Source: Deltaproteobacteria bacterium (lineage in GTDB: Bacteria > Myxococcota_A > Polyangia > Polyangiales > JADJMO01). From it: DNA of 64,000 nucleotides. The position numbers and the translations under genes are program-made. The DNA is taken from positions 1 through 64,000 of the forward strand of contig JALHOE010000012.1 in the NCBI GenBank assembly GCA_022843175.1. Direction: 5' to 3'. The notes under the pieces were generated by a model. The model searched no databases. It had not been told where the DNA came from and saw only the letters and a list, made by a program, of their open reading frames with translations. Positions 33,682 to 40,777 of the stretch are shown here, piece by piece. Each line of letters begins with the position of its first letter. Position 1 is the stretch's first letter.

Positions 33682-35102
33682 GGCGCGCGCCGGTTGCGGT
33701 CGTGGTGCTCACCACCGGGCGCGCGACGGCGACGCTGCGCACGCTGGTCTCCGAGCTCGGCCCGCCGCTGTCGCGCTCGACGATCGTCGAACGCATGACC
33801 GGCCCGGTGATCGCCGTCGTCGACGAGGCGCGGCGGTCGACGCCGTCGCGCGGGGTCGTCGCGGTGGTGTCGTCCGACGACGAGGTCGACAAGTTGATCG
33901 CCAGCGGCGTCGACGAGGTCCTCGTCGAGCCGGTCGACGCGCAGACGCTCCAGCGAGCGGTGCGTCGGGCGTCGCTCCGCGCCGCGGTGCGCGACGACCA
34001 CGCCATCGAGGCGCGCACCCTCGAGCAGGTCCTCGACGGCATGTCGCACGCGGCGGAGGGCCCGCTCGCCGCCCTCGCGCTCGATCTCGACGCCGTTCGC
34101 TCGGGCACGGTCTCCTTCGAGACGATCGAGGAGTTCGACGCCGCGCTCGACGACAGCAGCGCCTCGGTCGAGCACCTCGCCCGGGTCATCCGCGACGCGC
34201 ACCTGCTCGCGCGGGTGAGCCACGACGAGCCGCGCGAACCCGTCGCGCTCATCGTGCTCATCGACGAGGTGCTCCGCGCCCTCGGCGGCGGGGGTGCCCT
34301 GCTCGCGCATGTCGAGGTGCACGCCGAGCCGGGGACAACCGCAGCCATCGCGCCGCGCCGCCTGCTCGCCCGCACGCTCGCGCAGATCATGGTCCAGGCG
34401 CTCGACGCGATCCCCGCCGAACCGCCGCCGTCGCTGCGCCGGCTGCGCGTCGCGGTGCGAAACCTCCCCGAGGCGGCGGCGGTGGTGATCGACGCGCGCC
34501 CCGGCCTCGACGCGGCGCCCCCGTCGACCCCGTTCACCGTGACCGTCGAGGGGCGCCTCGCCGTCGCGCGCGCGGCGCTCCGCAGCTTCGACGGCGAGCT
34601 CGTGGCGGAGCGCGCGGCCGATGGCGGGGTTCGGTTCGTCGCGTTCGTGCCGCGCCCCGAGAGCGCCTACGACGGACCGGTCGAGGCTGCGCCGACGTTC
34701 GCCGCGCTCGCTCCGCACCGCGCGCGGGTGCTGGTCGTCGACGCCGATCCCCGCTTCCTCCGGGCGGCGACGCGCGCGCTGAGCGATCGCTTCGACGTCG
34801 TCGTCGCGTCGTCGGGGGTCGAGGCGCTCTCCGCGGTCCGCGAGGGCGGGCTCCAAGCGGTGCTGCTGGATGCGCGGATTCCCGACATGACCGCAGCTGC
34901 GTTCATAGACGAGCTACGTCGAATCGACGGCTCGCTCGCCGCCAAGGTCCTGCTCGCGTGCCAAGCGACCGACGCCATCGGCAGCGGCGCGGCGCGAACG
35001 CTGAGCAAGCCAATTCGCCGCGCCCTTCTCCTCGCTTCCATGGACGAGTTGCTGACGTCTCGCGTTGAACAAGCGGATGCGTCGCGGCGTCTATTGAACT
35101 GA
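33675..35102 (+). CDS. Degenerate hybrid histidine kinase with C-terminal receiver
   Basis: The protein is 475 aa. Residues 1-110 look like a pseudo-receiver (AVVVLTTGR... VVAVVSSDDE... VDEVLVEPVDAQTL). A HisKA-like helix pair follows (LEQVLDGMSHAAEGPLAALA), with His in the phospho-acceptor place. The ATPase region (about 205-330) has weak blocks: QIMVQALDAI where N-box Asn should be, and no clear G1/G2 boxes, so ATP binding is doubtful. Residues 350-460 form a full receiver: VVDADP, phospho-acceptor LLDARIPDM, and LSKPI with the conserved Lys. It may be a scaffold or phosphatase rather than a kinase. It overlaps the DUF2378 gene upstream. Confidence 0.7.
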   Translation: MVRRAPVAVVVLTTGRATATLRTLVSELGPPLSRSTIVERMTGPVIAVVDEARRSTPSRGVVAVVSSDDEVDKLIASGVDEVLVEPVDAQTLQRAVRRASLRAAVRDDHAIEARTLEQVLDGMSHAAEGPLAALALDLDAVRSGTVSFETIEEFDAALDDSSASVEHLARVIRDAHLLARVSHDEPREPVALIVLIDEVLRALGGGGALLAHVEVHAEPGTTAAIAPRRLLARTLAQIMVQALDAIPAEPPPSLRRLRVAVRNLPEAAAVVIDARPGLDAAPPSTPFTVTVEGRLAVARAALRSFDGELVAERAADGGVRFVAFVPRPESAYDGPVEAAPTFAALAPHRARVLVVDADPRFLRAATRALSDRFDVVVASSGVEALSAVREGGLQAVLLDARIPDMTAAAFIDELRRIDGSLAAKVLLACQATDAIGSGAARTLSKPIRRALLLASMDELLTSRVEQADASRRLLN

Positions 35103-35182
35103 TGCAAAGTCGCGCTTGTAAACATCGCCGGCTCGGCTAACCATAGCGATGGGGGCGCAGGGCTCGCGCCGCGGACCGAGAA

Positions 35183-35884
35183 GTGATCGATCCCTTCCTA
35201 GACGAAAGAAACGACATTCGTCAGGGCGAGCCGGCCGCGATGGAGTTCCACTCCATGGCGGGGAAAACGGCTTGCGTCGTTTGGGAAGTTGTCACTTTGG
35301 AACGCACGGAACAGAAGGACCCTGTGGTCGAACAGCCCCCCCGCTTGCTTCGCCTCGCTCAGGTCGCGGCGATGCTCCAGGTCCATCCGAAGACGGTCTA
35401 CTACTGGGTTCGGACCGGTCGCCTCAACGCCCTCACCTCACCGGGTGGTTTGCTCCGGGTGCGCGCGGAGGACGCGCGAGCGCTCTGTCAGAGCGCCGGC
35501 ATGCCGGTGCCCGCCGAGCTCGCGACGGTGAAGCGTCGGGTGCACGTCGTCGAGACCGACAAGACGGTCTCTCGCTCGCTCGTCCGCAACCTCAAGGCCA
35601 AGGGCTTCGACGTCCGCACCTTCGAGGATCCGTACGAGGCCCTCATCGCCACCGCGAAGGAGCCACCCGAGCTCCTCATCGTCGACGTGCGCGCCGAGGG
35701 CACGGCGGGCTTCGAGTCGAGCCGGGCGATCGCCGCGCTCCGGCGCGACGACACCACCAAGCGCACCCGCGTGCTCGTGTGGAGCGACATCGAGGCCAAC
35801 GAGCAGAACGCGCTGCTCGAGGCCGGCGTCGAGGCGGTGATCCCCCGCGGCGACGCGGCGGCGCTCACCAAAGCGGTCAAGTAG
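35183..35884 (+). CDS. MerR/excisionase-type HTH protein with a C-terminal receiver-like domain
   Basis: The protein is 233 aa from GTG 35183, but the N-terminus before residue 48 lacks features and the real start may be TTG 35298 or GTG 35322. The helix-turn-helix LRLAQVAAMLQVHPKTVYYW followed by a short wing (RTGRLNALTSPGGLLRV) is of the HTH_17/BldC kind. From about 120 a receiver-like domain follows: VHVVETDKTVSRSLV, LLIVDVRAEG with the acceptor Asp, but no clear Lys near EAVIPRG. DNA-binding domain first and receiver last is the reverse of the usual order. A possible promoter TTGTAA/TAACCA is at 35116-35143. Confidence 0.72.
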   Translation: MIDPFLDERNDIRQGEPAAMEFHSMAGKTACVVWEVVTLERTEQKDPVVEQPPRLLRLAQVAAMLQVHPKTVYYWVRTGRLNALTSPGGLLRVRAEDARALCQSAGMPVPAELATVKRRVHVVETDKTVSRSLVRNLKAKGFDVRTFEDPYEALIATAKEPPELLIVDVRAEGTAGFESSRAIAALRRDDTTKRTRVLVWSDIEANEQNALLEAGVEAVIPRGDAAALTKAVK

Positions 35885-36491
35885 GCCGCACCGCACAGTG
35901 CTTCGTGGCCGTGTCGCAGACGGCCCGAAGCGAGGTGGGGTACGCGGGCAGGCACTCCGGGCACGCCGTCATCGCCTTGCAGCGTTCGCCGGTGTACGCG
36001 GAGACCTTGCTCTTGGCGAGCGCGAGGATGTTGAAGTCGCCGCCGGCGCCGCACTCGCAGCACGCCTCGTAGCGGAGCACGCAGTCGGCGTCGCTGGCGC
36101 AGGACGAGAGGTCGTCGGCGCGCACGTCGACCGCGGTGCAGCGCCCGCCCCGACAGAACGCCTGGAGGTTCGGCTCGATCGCGCTCGGGCAGTCCGGGCA
36201 CGGCTCGGGCACCGGGCAGATCGCCGCGGAGTACGCGGCCACGTGCTTCTCGTTGACGGCGTTGACGTCGGTGAGCTTCGGCGCGCCGCACACGCCACAG
36301 CAGGTCTTGCTGGCGAGCACGCAGCTGCCCGGCTCGGTGCACGACACGAAGTCCGGCGTGGTGTCGCCGGAGGGGAAGGTGTCGGCGACCACGGAGTCGC
36401 CCGTGACCGAGCTGTCGGTGACGACGACGGGCCCCTCGGTCGTCTTGCCGCCGCAGCCGAGGAGCAGCGTGAGCACGATGGCGATGCGCAT
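35877..36491 (-). CDS. Cys-rich lipoprotein with internal duplication
   Basis: The protein is 204 aa. Lipobox LTLLLGC (Cys13) is followed by a Thr/Ser/Val/Asp linker. Two related Cys modules of about 70 residues follow: SCVLASKTCCGVCG with CPDCPSAIEPNLQAFC, and DCVLRYEACCECGAG with CPECLPAYPTSLRAVC. Both have the order C-x6-CC-xx-C, a helical spacer, C-xx-C, C. This looks like an internal duplication of a disulfide-rich or metal-binding fold. GATACT 6 nt before the ATG suggests leaderless transcription. It lies 1 nt downstream of the membrane protein gene and overlaps the convergent HTH-receiver gene by 8 bp. Confidence 0.68.
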   Translation of the reverse strand: MRIAIVLTLLLGCGGKTTEGPVVVTDSSVTGDSVVADTFPSGDTTPDFVSCTEPGSCVLASKTCCGVCGAPKLTDVNAVNEKHVAAYSAAICPVPEPCPDCPSAIEPNLQAFCRGGRCTAVDVRADDLSSCASDADCVLRYEACCECGAGGDFNILALAKSKVSAYTGERCKAMTACPECLPAYPTSLRAVCDTATKHCAVRPT

Positions 36492-36492
36492 G

Positions 36493-37596
36493 TCACAAGT
36501 ATCGCGCGAGATCGGGGTTTTTGGCGCGCTTCCAAATTTCGCCGTCCAGCACGTAGTGGACGGCCTGCGGGAGCGCGAGCAGCGGGACGAGCCAGCCGAG
36601 CGCACGGGCCGAAATCACGTTGCCCTCGCCGAAGATCGTCTCGTGGTCGTGCCAGACATAGAAATCCCACAGCCCCTCTTCGATGAGCGCGATGGCCGCG
36701 ACGAGCGCGAACGCGACCAGAAACCCAAAGCGCAGGAGGGCGCGCCCGACGCGCGGCGCGTCGTCGCCCTGGTAGCGCTTGCGCGCGTACACGGCGATGA
36801 GGACCACGTAGGGGATGCCGTGCGGCAGCACGTTGGTGACGGTGAACGCCCAGTCCTCGTTGATCGCCACGATGCCGAGCCACCACAGCGCGAAGGTGGT
36901 GAGCACGACGATCGCCTTGCCCACGTTGACGCCGCGCCGCGTGGCCGCGAGCTGCAGCTGCCGGGCGACGAACAAGAGGAGCAGCGCGAGCCAGATCGGC
37001 TGCGCGACAGCGACCACCAGCTTCGGCAGCCCCGGAACGAAGTCTCCGGCGGCGAACCAGTTGAACCGACGCGGCAACCGGGCGTGCCAGTGGAGGATCG
37101 GATAGAGGGCCGCCGCGTAGGTCGCCGCGGGATCGAGCCACGCATCGAGCTTGCGACTCTCGTCGTTCCGCTCGCCGAAGCGACCGCGATAGAGGTTCAC
37201 CCACCCGACCTGCTGCCGCACGAAGTGCCAGACGGCGACGTACGCGAGGACGCGCCAGAACAGCGCCCCGCCGCCGTAGTGATGGAGCGCCGCGCCGAGG
37301 GAGTACGCGACGACCGGGGTGCCGAAATAGAGGAGCGGCCTGCGCTTGAGCTCGACGGGATCGAGGTACACGCGGAACGCCGTGGTGTGGACGTGCGCGA
37401 CGTCGACGAGCACGACGCACAGCAGAAACCCCCACGACGGCGTGCTCTTGAGCCCGACCGCCCTACCCGCGAGCAAGAGCACGAGCGCGAGCACGAACGG
37501 GAAGACGAAGGCGAAGAGGTCGGCGCGCGGCCCGAACAGCCACACCGCACGAAACCCGCTGGAGCGCGCTCCCTCGTGGGTGGTGACGGCGGCCAT
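36493..37596 (-). CDS. Polytopic membrane protein with conserved-looking histidines
   Basis: The protein is 367 aa with about nine hydrophobic helices. Polar histidines sit at helix ends: DVAHVHTT, LHHYGGG, WHFVRQQVGW, LHWHARLP, YVWHDHETIF and QAVHYVLDGEIWK. Their number is high enough to suggest a metal or heme/quinone site, as in membrane di-iron or copper oxidases, but I recognise no family. I take ATG 37596 since TACAAT (37607-37612) lies 10 nt upstream and overlaps the alternative ATG 37608. It is the first gene of a pair with the Cys-rich lipoprotein. A copy of the intergenic repeat arm lies just upstream. Confidence 0.6.
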   Translation of the reverse strand: MAAVTTHEGARSSGFRAVWLFGPRADLFAFVFPFVLALVLLLAGRAVGLKSTPSWGFLLCVVLVDVAHVHTTAFRVYLDPVELKRRPLLYFGTPVVAYSLGAALHHYGGGALFWRVLAYVAVWHFVRQQVGWVNLYRGRFGERNDESRKLDAWLDPAATYAAALYPILHWHARLPRRFNWFAAGDFVPGLPKLVVAVAQPIWLALLLLFVARQLQLAATRRGVNVGKAIVVLTTFALWWLGIVAINEDWAFTVTNVLPHGIPYVVLIAVYARKRYQGDDAPRVGRALLRFGFLVAFALVAAIALIEEGLWDFYVWHDHETIFGEGNVISARALGWLVPLLALPQAVHYVLDGEIWKRAKNPDLARYL

Positions 37597-37650
37597 GGCG
37601 GGGGGCATTGTACGCCGGCGCCGGAGGATCGGTTGACGTTGGGCGACGCT

Positions 37651-37674
37651 GGGCGCGCGCGTCAGCGAGCGCCC
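37651..37674. repeat. Single arm of the intergenic inverted-repeat family, copy 4
   Basis: The 24-bp arm starts GGGCGCGCGC and contains GTCAGCGAGC, differing from copies 2 and 3 only in its outer bases (GGG/CCC in place of AGG/CCT, a compensated change that keeps the terminal 6-bp stem). The matching right arm is missing. It lies between the FAD oxidoreductase stop and the membrane protein start. Confidence 0.65.
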
Positions 37675-37696
37675 GAGCCGGTACGCCCGCGCTCCC

Positions 37697-39304
37697 CTAG
37701 CGAATCGTGGGCGAAGCAATCTCGAGCGCCGCGAGCACCTCTTCGGCGGCGCGCACGCCGTGGTCGTGGGCCTCTTCGAAGAGGGCCACCCCGGAGAGAT
37801 CGGTGTGCGCGAAGTGGAGCTTGCCGATCGCGGTCGCCGGCGACGCCTTCGCGAGGGCGACGCGGGCGCCGACCCGCGGACGCGTCATCGCGTGGCCCCA
37901 GCGGAACACGTCGATGCGGTCGACCAGCGTCGCGAACTCGCGGTGCGTCGGGGCGAGATCGCTGTAGGCGACGTCGGCCCAATCACGGTGCGTCGCCTTC
38001 AGCAGCTTCTCGCGGGTCGGTTTGCCGTCCTCGGCGATCGCGTAGTACCAGGTCCACACGGTGGGGCCGTGATCTCGCCCGGCCTGGTGCGTCGCCACCA
38101 CGTAGCCGAGCGACTTGCTCTCGTAGAGCACGTTGTCCCAGGCGAACGGGACGCCATAGGACGTGGGCCGATCGCGGAGGTGGAGGTTGGCGACCACCCA
38201 CGCGCCGTAGTCGAACGCGGCGGACTCCTCGCGCCCGCGGAGCGACGTGACCACGTTGCGCGCGACGAAGCGGGGCAGCGCCACGATCACTCGTTCGGCC
38301 GAGATCCGCTTGGCGACGCCGTCGCGATCGAGCACGCCGAGGGTGCCGTCGTCGTCGATCTGGCCGACCGTCATCCCCGTGCGGAGGCGATCGCCAACGC
38401 TTCCGGCGAGGCGGCGCACCAGCTCGCCGTTGCCGTCGGGCCACGTGATGAGCTCGGCCGACTGGCTGTCGGCGCCCATGCGCGAGACGAAGTAGAAGAG
38501 GCCGGCCCACGCCGACGCCTGCTCGAGCGAGAGCGCGTAGTCGTCGCGGCAGCCGTAGTCGACAAGCCACCGCAGGCGCGGCGAGTCGAAGCCGCGCGCC
38601 CTCATCCAGGCGTCCATCGACATCGCGTCGAGCGCCAGCACCTCGGGGTCGTCGCTGGCGCGCGAGAGCGGGATCACGAACGCGTGGCGGCCCTTCGGAT
38701 CGCGCCACTTGTTCCACTTCGCGAGCTCCTTCTTGAAGGCGCGGAACTGCGCGAGGTCGCGCGGCGAGGCGCCCGCGTGGAGGTAGAGGCCCTCGTACCA
38801 GGTGCCGCGGTAGAACAGGCGCTCCTCGGGCGCGCGACAGAGGACCTGCTCGGCGATGATCGGCGTGCCGTCCGGCTCGCGGCCCTCGACGAGGCCGAGC
38901 TCGTCGAACAAGGTGATGAGCGCGCGCGCCTCGGGGCCCGGCACCGGAACGTAGTGCGCGCCGAGCGGGTAGCGCGAGACCGCCGACTCGCCGCCGCGCG
39001 AGGTGCCGCCGGCCACGTCCTCGAGCTCGAGGATCACGAAGTCGCGGACGCCGGCGCGGAGCAGGCGCCACGCCGCGGAGAGGCCGGCCGGCCCGCCGCC
39101 GACGATCGCGACGCGGACCTTCTCGACCGGCAACGGCCCCGCGAGCTTCGCCCGGAGCTCGGGCTCGCGCAGGCGATGACCGCGCTCGAAATTCGCTCCT
39201 CCGAGCTCGCCGACGAGGTTCGGCGAGGGCGGCGCGCGCTTGCACGCGACCGCGGAGGCCGTGGCGCCGAGGAACGTGGTGAGGAAGTCGCGCCGGTCGA
39301 TCAC
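37697..39304 (-). CDS. Tat-signal FAD-dependent oxidoreductase (flavin amine oxidase/desaturase-like)
   Basis: The protein is 535 aa from GTG 39304. The N-terminus RRDFLTTFLGATASAVAC joins a twin-arginine motif (residues 4-5) to a lipobox Cys at 21, so the folded, FAD-loaded enzyme is predicted to be exported and lipidated. The dinucleotide motif is VAIVGGGPAGLSAAWRL (residues 65-80) followed by the Glu of ILELEDVAGGTS. The rest fits the amine oxidase/phytoene desaturase family, with a C-terminal region (HTDLSGVALFEEAHDHGVRA) that closes the FAD site. Its start overlaps the stop of the di-iron gene by GTGA, so the two are made together. Its substrate is unknown. Confidence 0.82.
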   Translation of the reverse strand: MIDRRDFLTTFLGATASAVACKRAPPSPNLVGELGGANFERGHRLREPELRAKLAGPLPVEKVRVAIVGGGPAGLSAAWRLLRAGVRDFVILELEDVAGGTSRGGESAVSRYPLGAHYVPVPGPEARALITLFDELGLVEGREPDGTPIIAEQVLCRAPEERLFYRGTWYEGLYLHAGASPRDLAQFRAFKKELAKWNKWRDPKGRHAFVIPLSRASDDPEVLALDAMSMDAWMRARGFDSPRLRWLVDYGCRDDYALSLEQASAWAGLFYFVSRMGADSQSAELITWPDGNGELVRRLAGSVGDRLRTGMTVGQIDDDGTLGVLDRDGVAKRISAERVIVALPRFVARNVVTSLRGREESAAFDYGAWVVANLHLRDRPTSYGVPFAWDNVLYESKSLGYVVATHQAGRDHGPTVWTWYYAIAEDGKPTREKLLKATHRDWADVAYSDLAPTHREFATLVDRIDVFRWGHAMTRPRVGARVALAKASPATAIGKLHFAHTDLSGVALFEEAHDHGVRAAEEVLAALEIASPTIR

Positions 39305-40215
39305 AGCGCGTTGACGATCACGCGCTCGCGGTCGACCGCCGCCTCCGCCGCCAGGACGCTCACCGCGGACAGGTCCTCGGCCCTGGCGAGCTCGCTGCGG
39401 CGGAGGCCGAAGAGACGGAGGATCGCCGTGGAGGGCCTGAGCGCGAGGTCGCTCTCGTGGATGAAGAGCTTGCCGAGGTGCTCGGCGTACGCCTTCGACA
39501 GGTCTGCGAAGGGGATCTTGTCGAACTTGAGGGCGCGACGCCGCGAGGCGTAGGCCGACGCGATGAGCGTGCCGTAGAGGAGGTGATAGAGCGGCTTGAG
39601 GCGCTGGCGCGAGATCCACGGGGTGCGCGCGAGCACCTGCCGGAGGAAGTGCACGTTGAGCGGGACGTGGAACGACTCGTCGCGCGTGAGGATGGTGAGC
39701 ATCTGCCGCACCGCGGGGTGCGTGGCGCGACGGAGCGCGAGGCGATAGGTGGTGGAGCCGATCGTCTCGAACATGAGGTTCGTGAGGACGATCGTCTCCA
39801 TGCGCTCGGCGCGCCCGTAGAGTTTGTAGAACGTGCCGGTGACGCGCCCCATCGGCTTGATGGTGCCGCCGATCCACGCGAGGAACTCGGTGAGCAACTC
39901 GCGGTGCCAGCCCTCTTCGTTGCCGTAGAGGCGGAGGCACTCGGCGAGGTCCGGGTCCCACGCGGCCACCTCTTGGGCGAGCTCGTGGGCCTGGGTCAGA
40001 CCGGACTCCTCGGCGCGGTAGGCGGCGTTGAAGAAGGCGATCGCCGCGGCCCGCTCCTCTTCGCTCTCCCACACAATCGGCTGGGATAGATCGAGCTTCT
40101 CGTCGTACATCCGCTCGGCGCGCTTGCGCAGCATGGCGAGCCACCAGGACGTGGGACGATTCGAGGCCGACACGCGATTCCCCGCGTTGGACGGGGACGA
40201 CTCCGCCGCATTCAC
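39301..40215 (-). CDS. Ferritin-like di-iron protein (candidate oxygenase/desaturase)
   Basis: The protein is 304 aa, taking GTG 40215 because TACGCT (40223-40228) lies 7 nt upstream; GTG 40233 is also in frame. A four-helix-bundle di-iron site can be read: Glu69/Glu70 (RAEESG), E101-x-x-H104 (EEGWH), Glu150 (LMFETIG) and E180-x-x-H183 (DESFH). This is the E/ExxH/E/ExxH set of di-iron N-oxygenases, desaturases and rubrerythrin relatives. No signal peptide is present, so it should be cytoplasmic. It is coupled to the exported FAD oxidoreductase and 41 bp after a VOC gene. An oxygenase pathway is inferred; the chemistry is open. Confidence 0.75.
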   Translation of the reverse strand: MNAAESSPSNAGNRVSASNRPTSWWLAMLRKRAERMYDEKLDLSQPIVWESEEERAAAIAFFNAAYRAEESGLTQAHELAQEVAAWDPDLAECLRLYGNEEGWHRELLTEFLAWIGGTIKPMGRVTGTFYKLYGRAERMETIVLTNLMFETIGSTTYRLALRRATHPAVRQMLTILTRDESFHVPLNVHFLRQVLARTPWISRQRLKPLYHLLYGTLIASAYASRRRALKFDKIPFADLSKAYAEHLGKLFIHESDLALRPSTAILRLFGLRRSELARAEDLSAVSVLAAEAAVDRERVIVNAL

Positions 40216-40256
40216 GGGGCGGAGCGTAAGCACAATCGCGCCGCCGTTGCCAGGGA

Positions 40257-40691
40257 CTACCCCGCGTGGGCCCGGTCGAGCGTCGCGATGTCGAGCTTCT
40301 GCATCTGGAGCATCGCCTGCACGACGCGCTGCACCCGCGCGGGATCCTTGTCGTTGAGATAGCGGCCGAGGACCCCGGGGACGACCTGCCACGAGAGCCC
40401 GTAGCGGTCCTTCAGCCAGCCGCACTTGCTCTCCGAGCCGCCGCCCTCGAGGAGCGCGCGCCAGTAGTAGTCGACCTCGTCCTGCGTCTCGCAGTCGATG
40501 AAGAACGACACCGACTCGTTGAACTTGTGCGGGCCGCCGCTCAGGAGGTGCAGCCTCTGCCCCTCGAGCTCGAGGGTGGCCGACATCTTCGAGACGCTGA
40601 CGACCTTCGCGTGCTTGAACACCGAGGAATAGAAGCGGGCGACCTCTTCGAGGTCGGCGTCGAGCCACAGAAACGGCGTGATCTTGGGCAT
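40257..40691 (-). CDS. VOC-superfamily protein (PhnB / 3-demethylubiquinone methyltransferase-like)
   Basis: The protein is 144 aa. ITPFLWLDADLEEVARFYSSVF starts the typical VOC fold of this subgroup. NESVSFFIDCETQDEVDYYW and CGWLKDRYGLSWQVVP complete the second beta-alpha-beta-beta-beta unit. The family members are dimeric and most have no proven enzyme activity; the old methyltransferase name is misleading. It lies upstream of the di-iron and FAD genes in the same direction. Confidence 0.85.
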   Translation of the reverse strand: MPKITPFLWLDADLEEVARFYSSVFKHAKVVSVSKMSATLELEGQRLHLLSGGPHKFNESVSFFIDCETQDEVDYYWRALLEGGGSESKCGWLKDRYGLSWQVVPGVLGRYLNDKDPARVQRVVQAMLQMQKLDIATLDRAHAG

Positions 40692-40777
40692 GGGAGATCT
40701 CCTCTCCTGCTACGTCGAACGCGCCCCGCCGTTCTCGACATGGCCACCGAACAAAAGGCGAGAGGGTCGGAGAGTCC

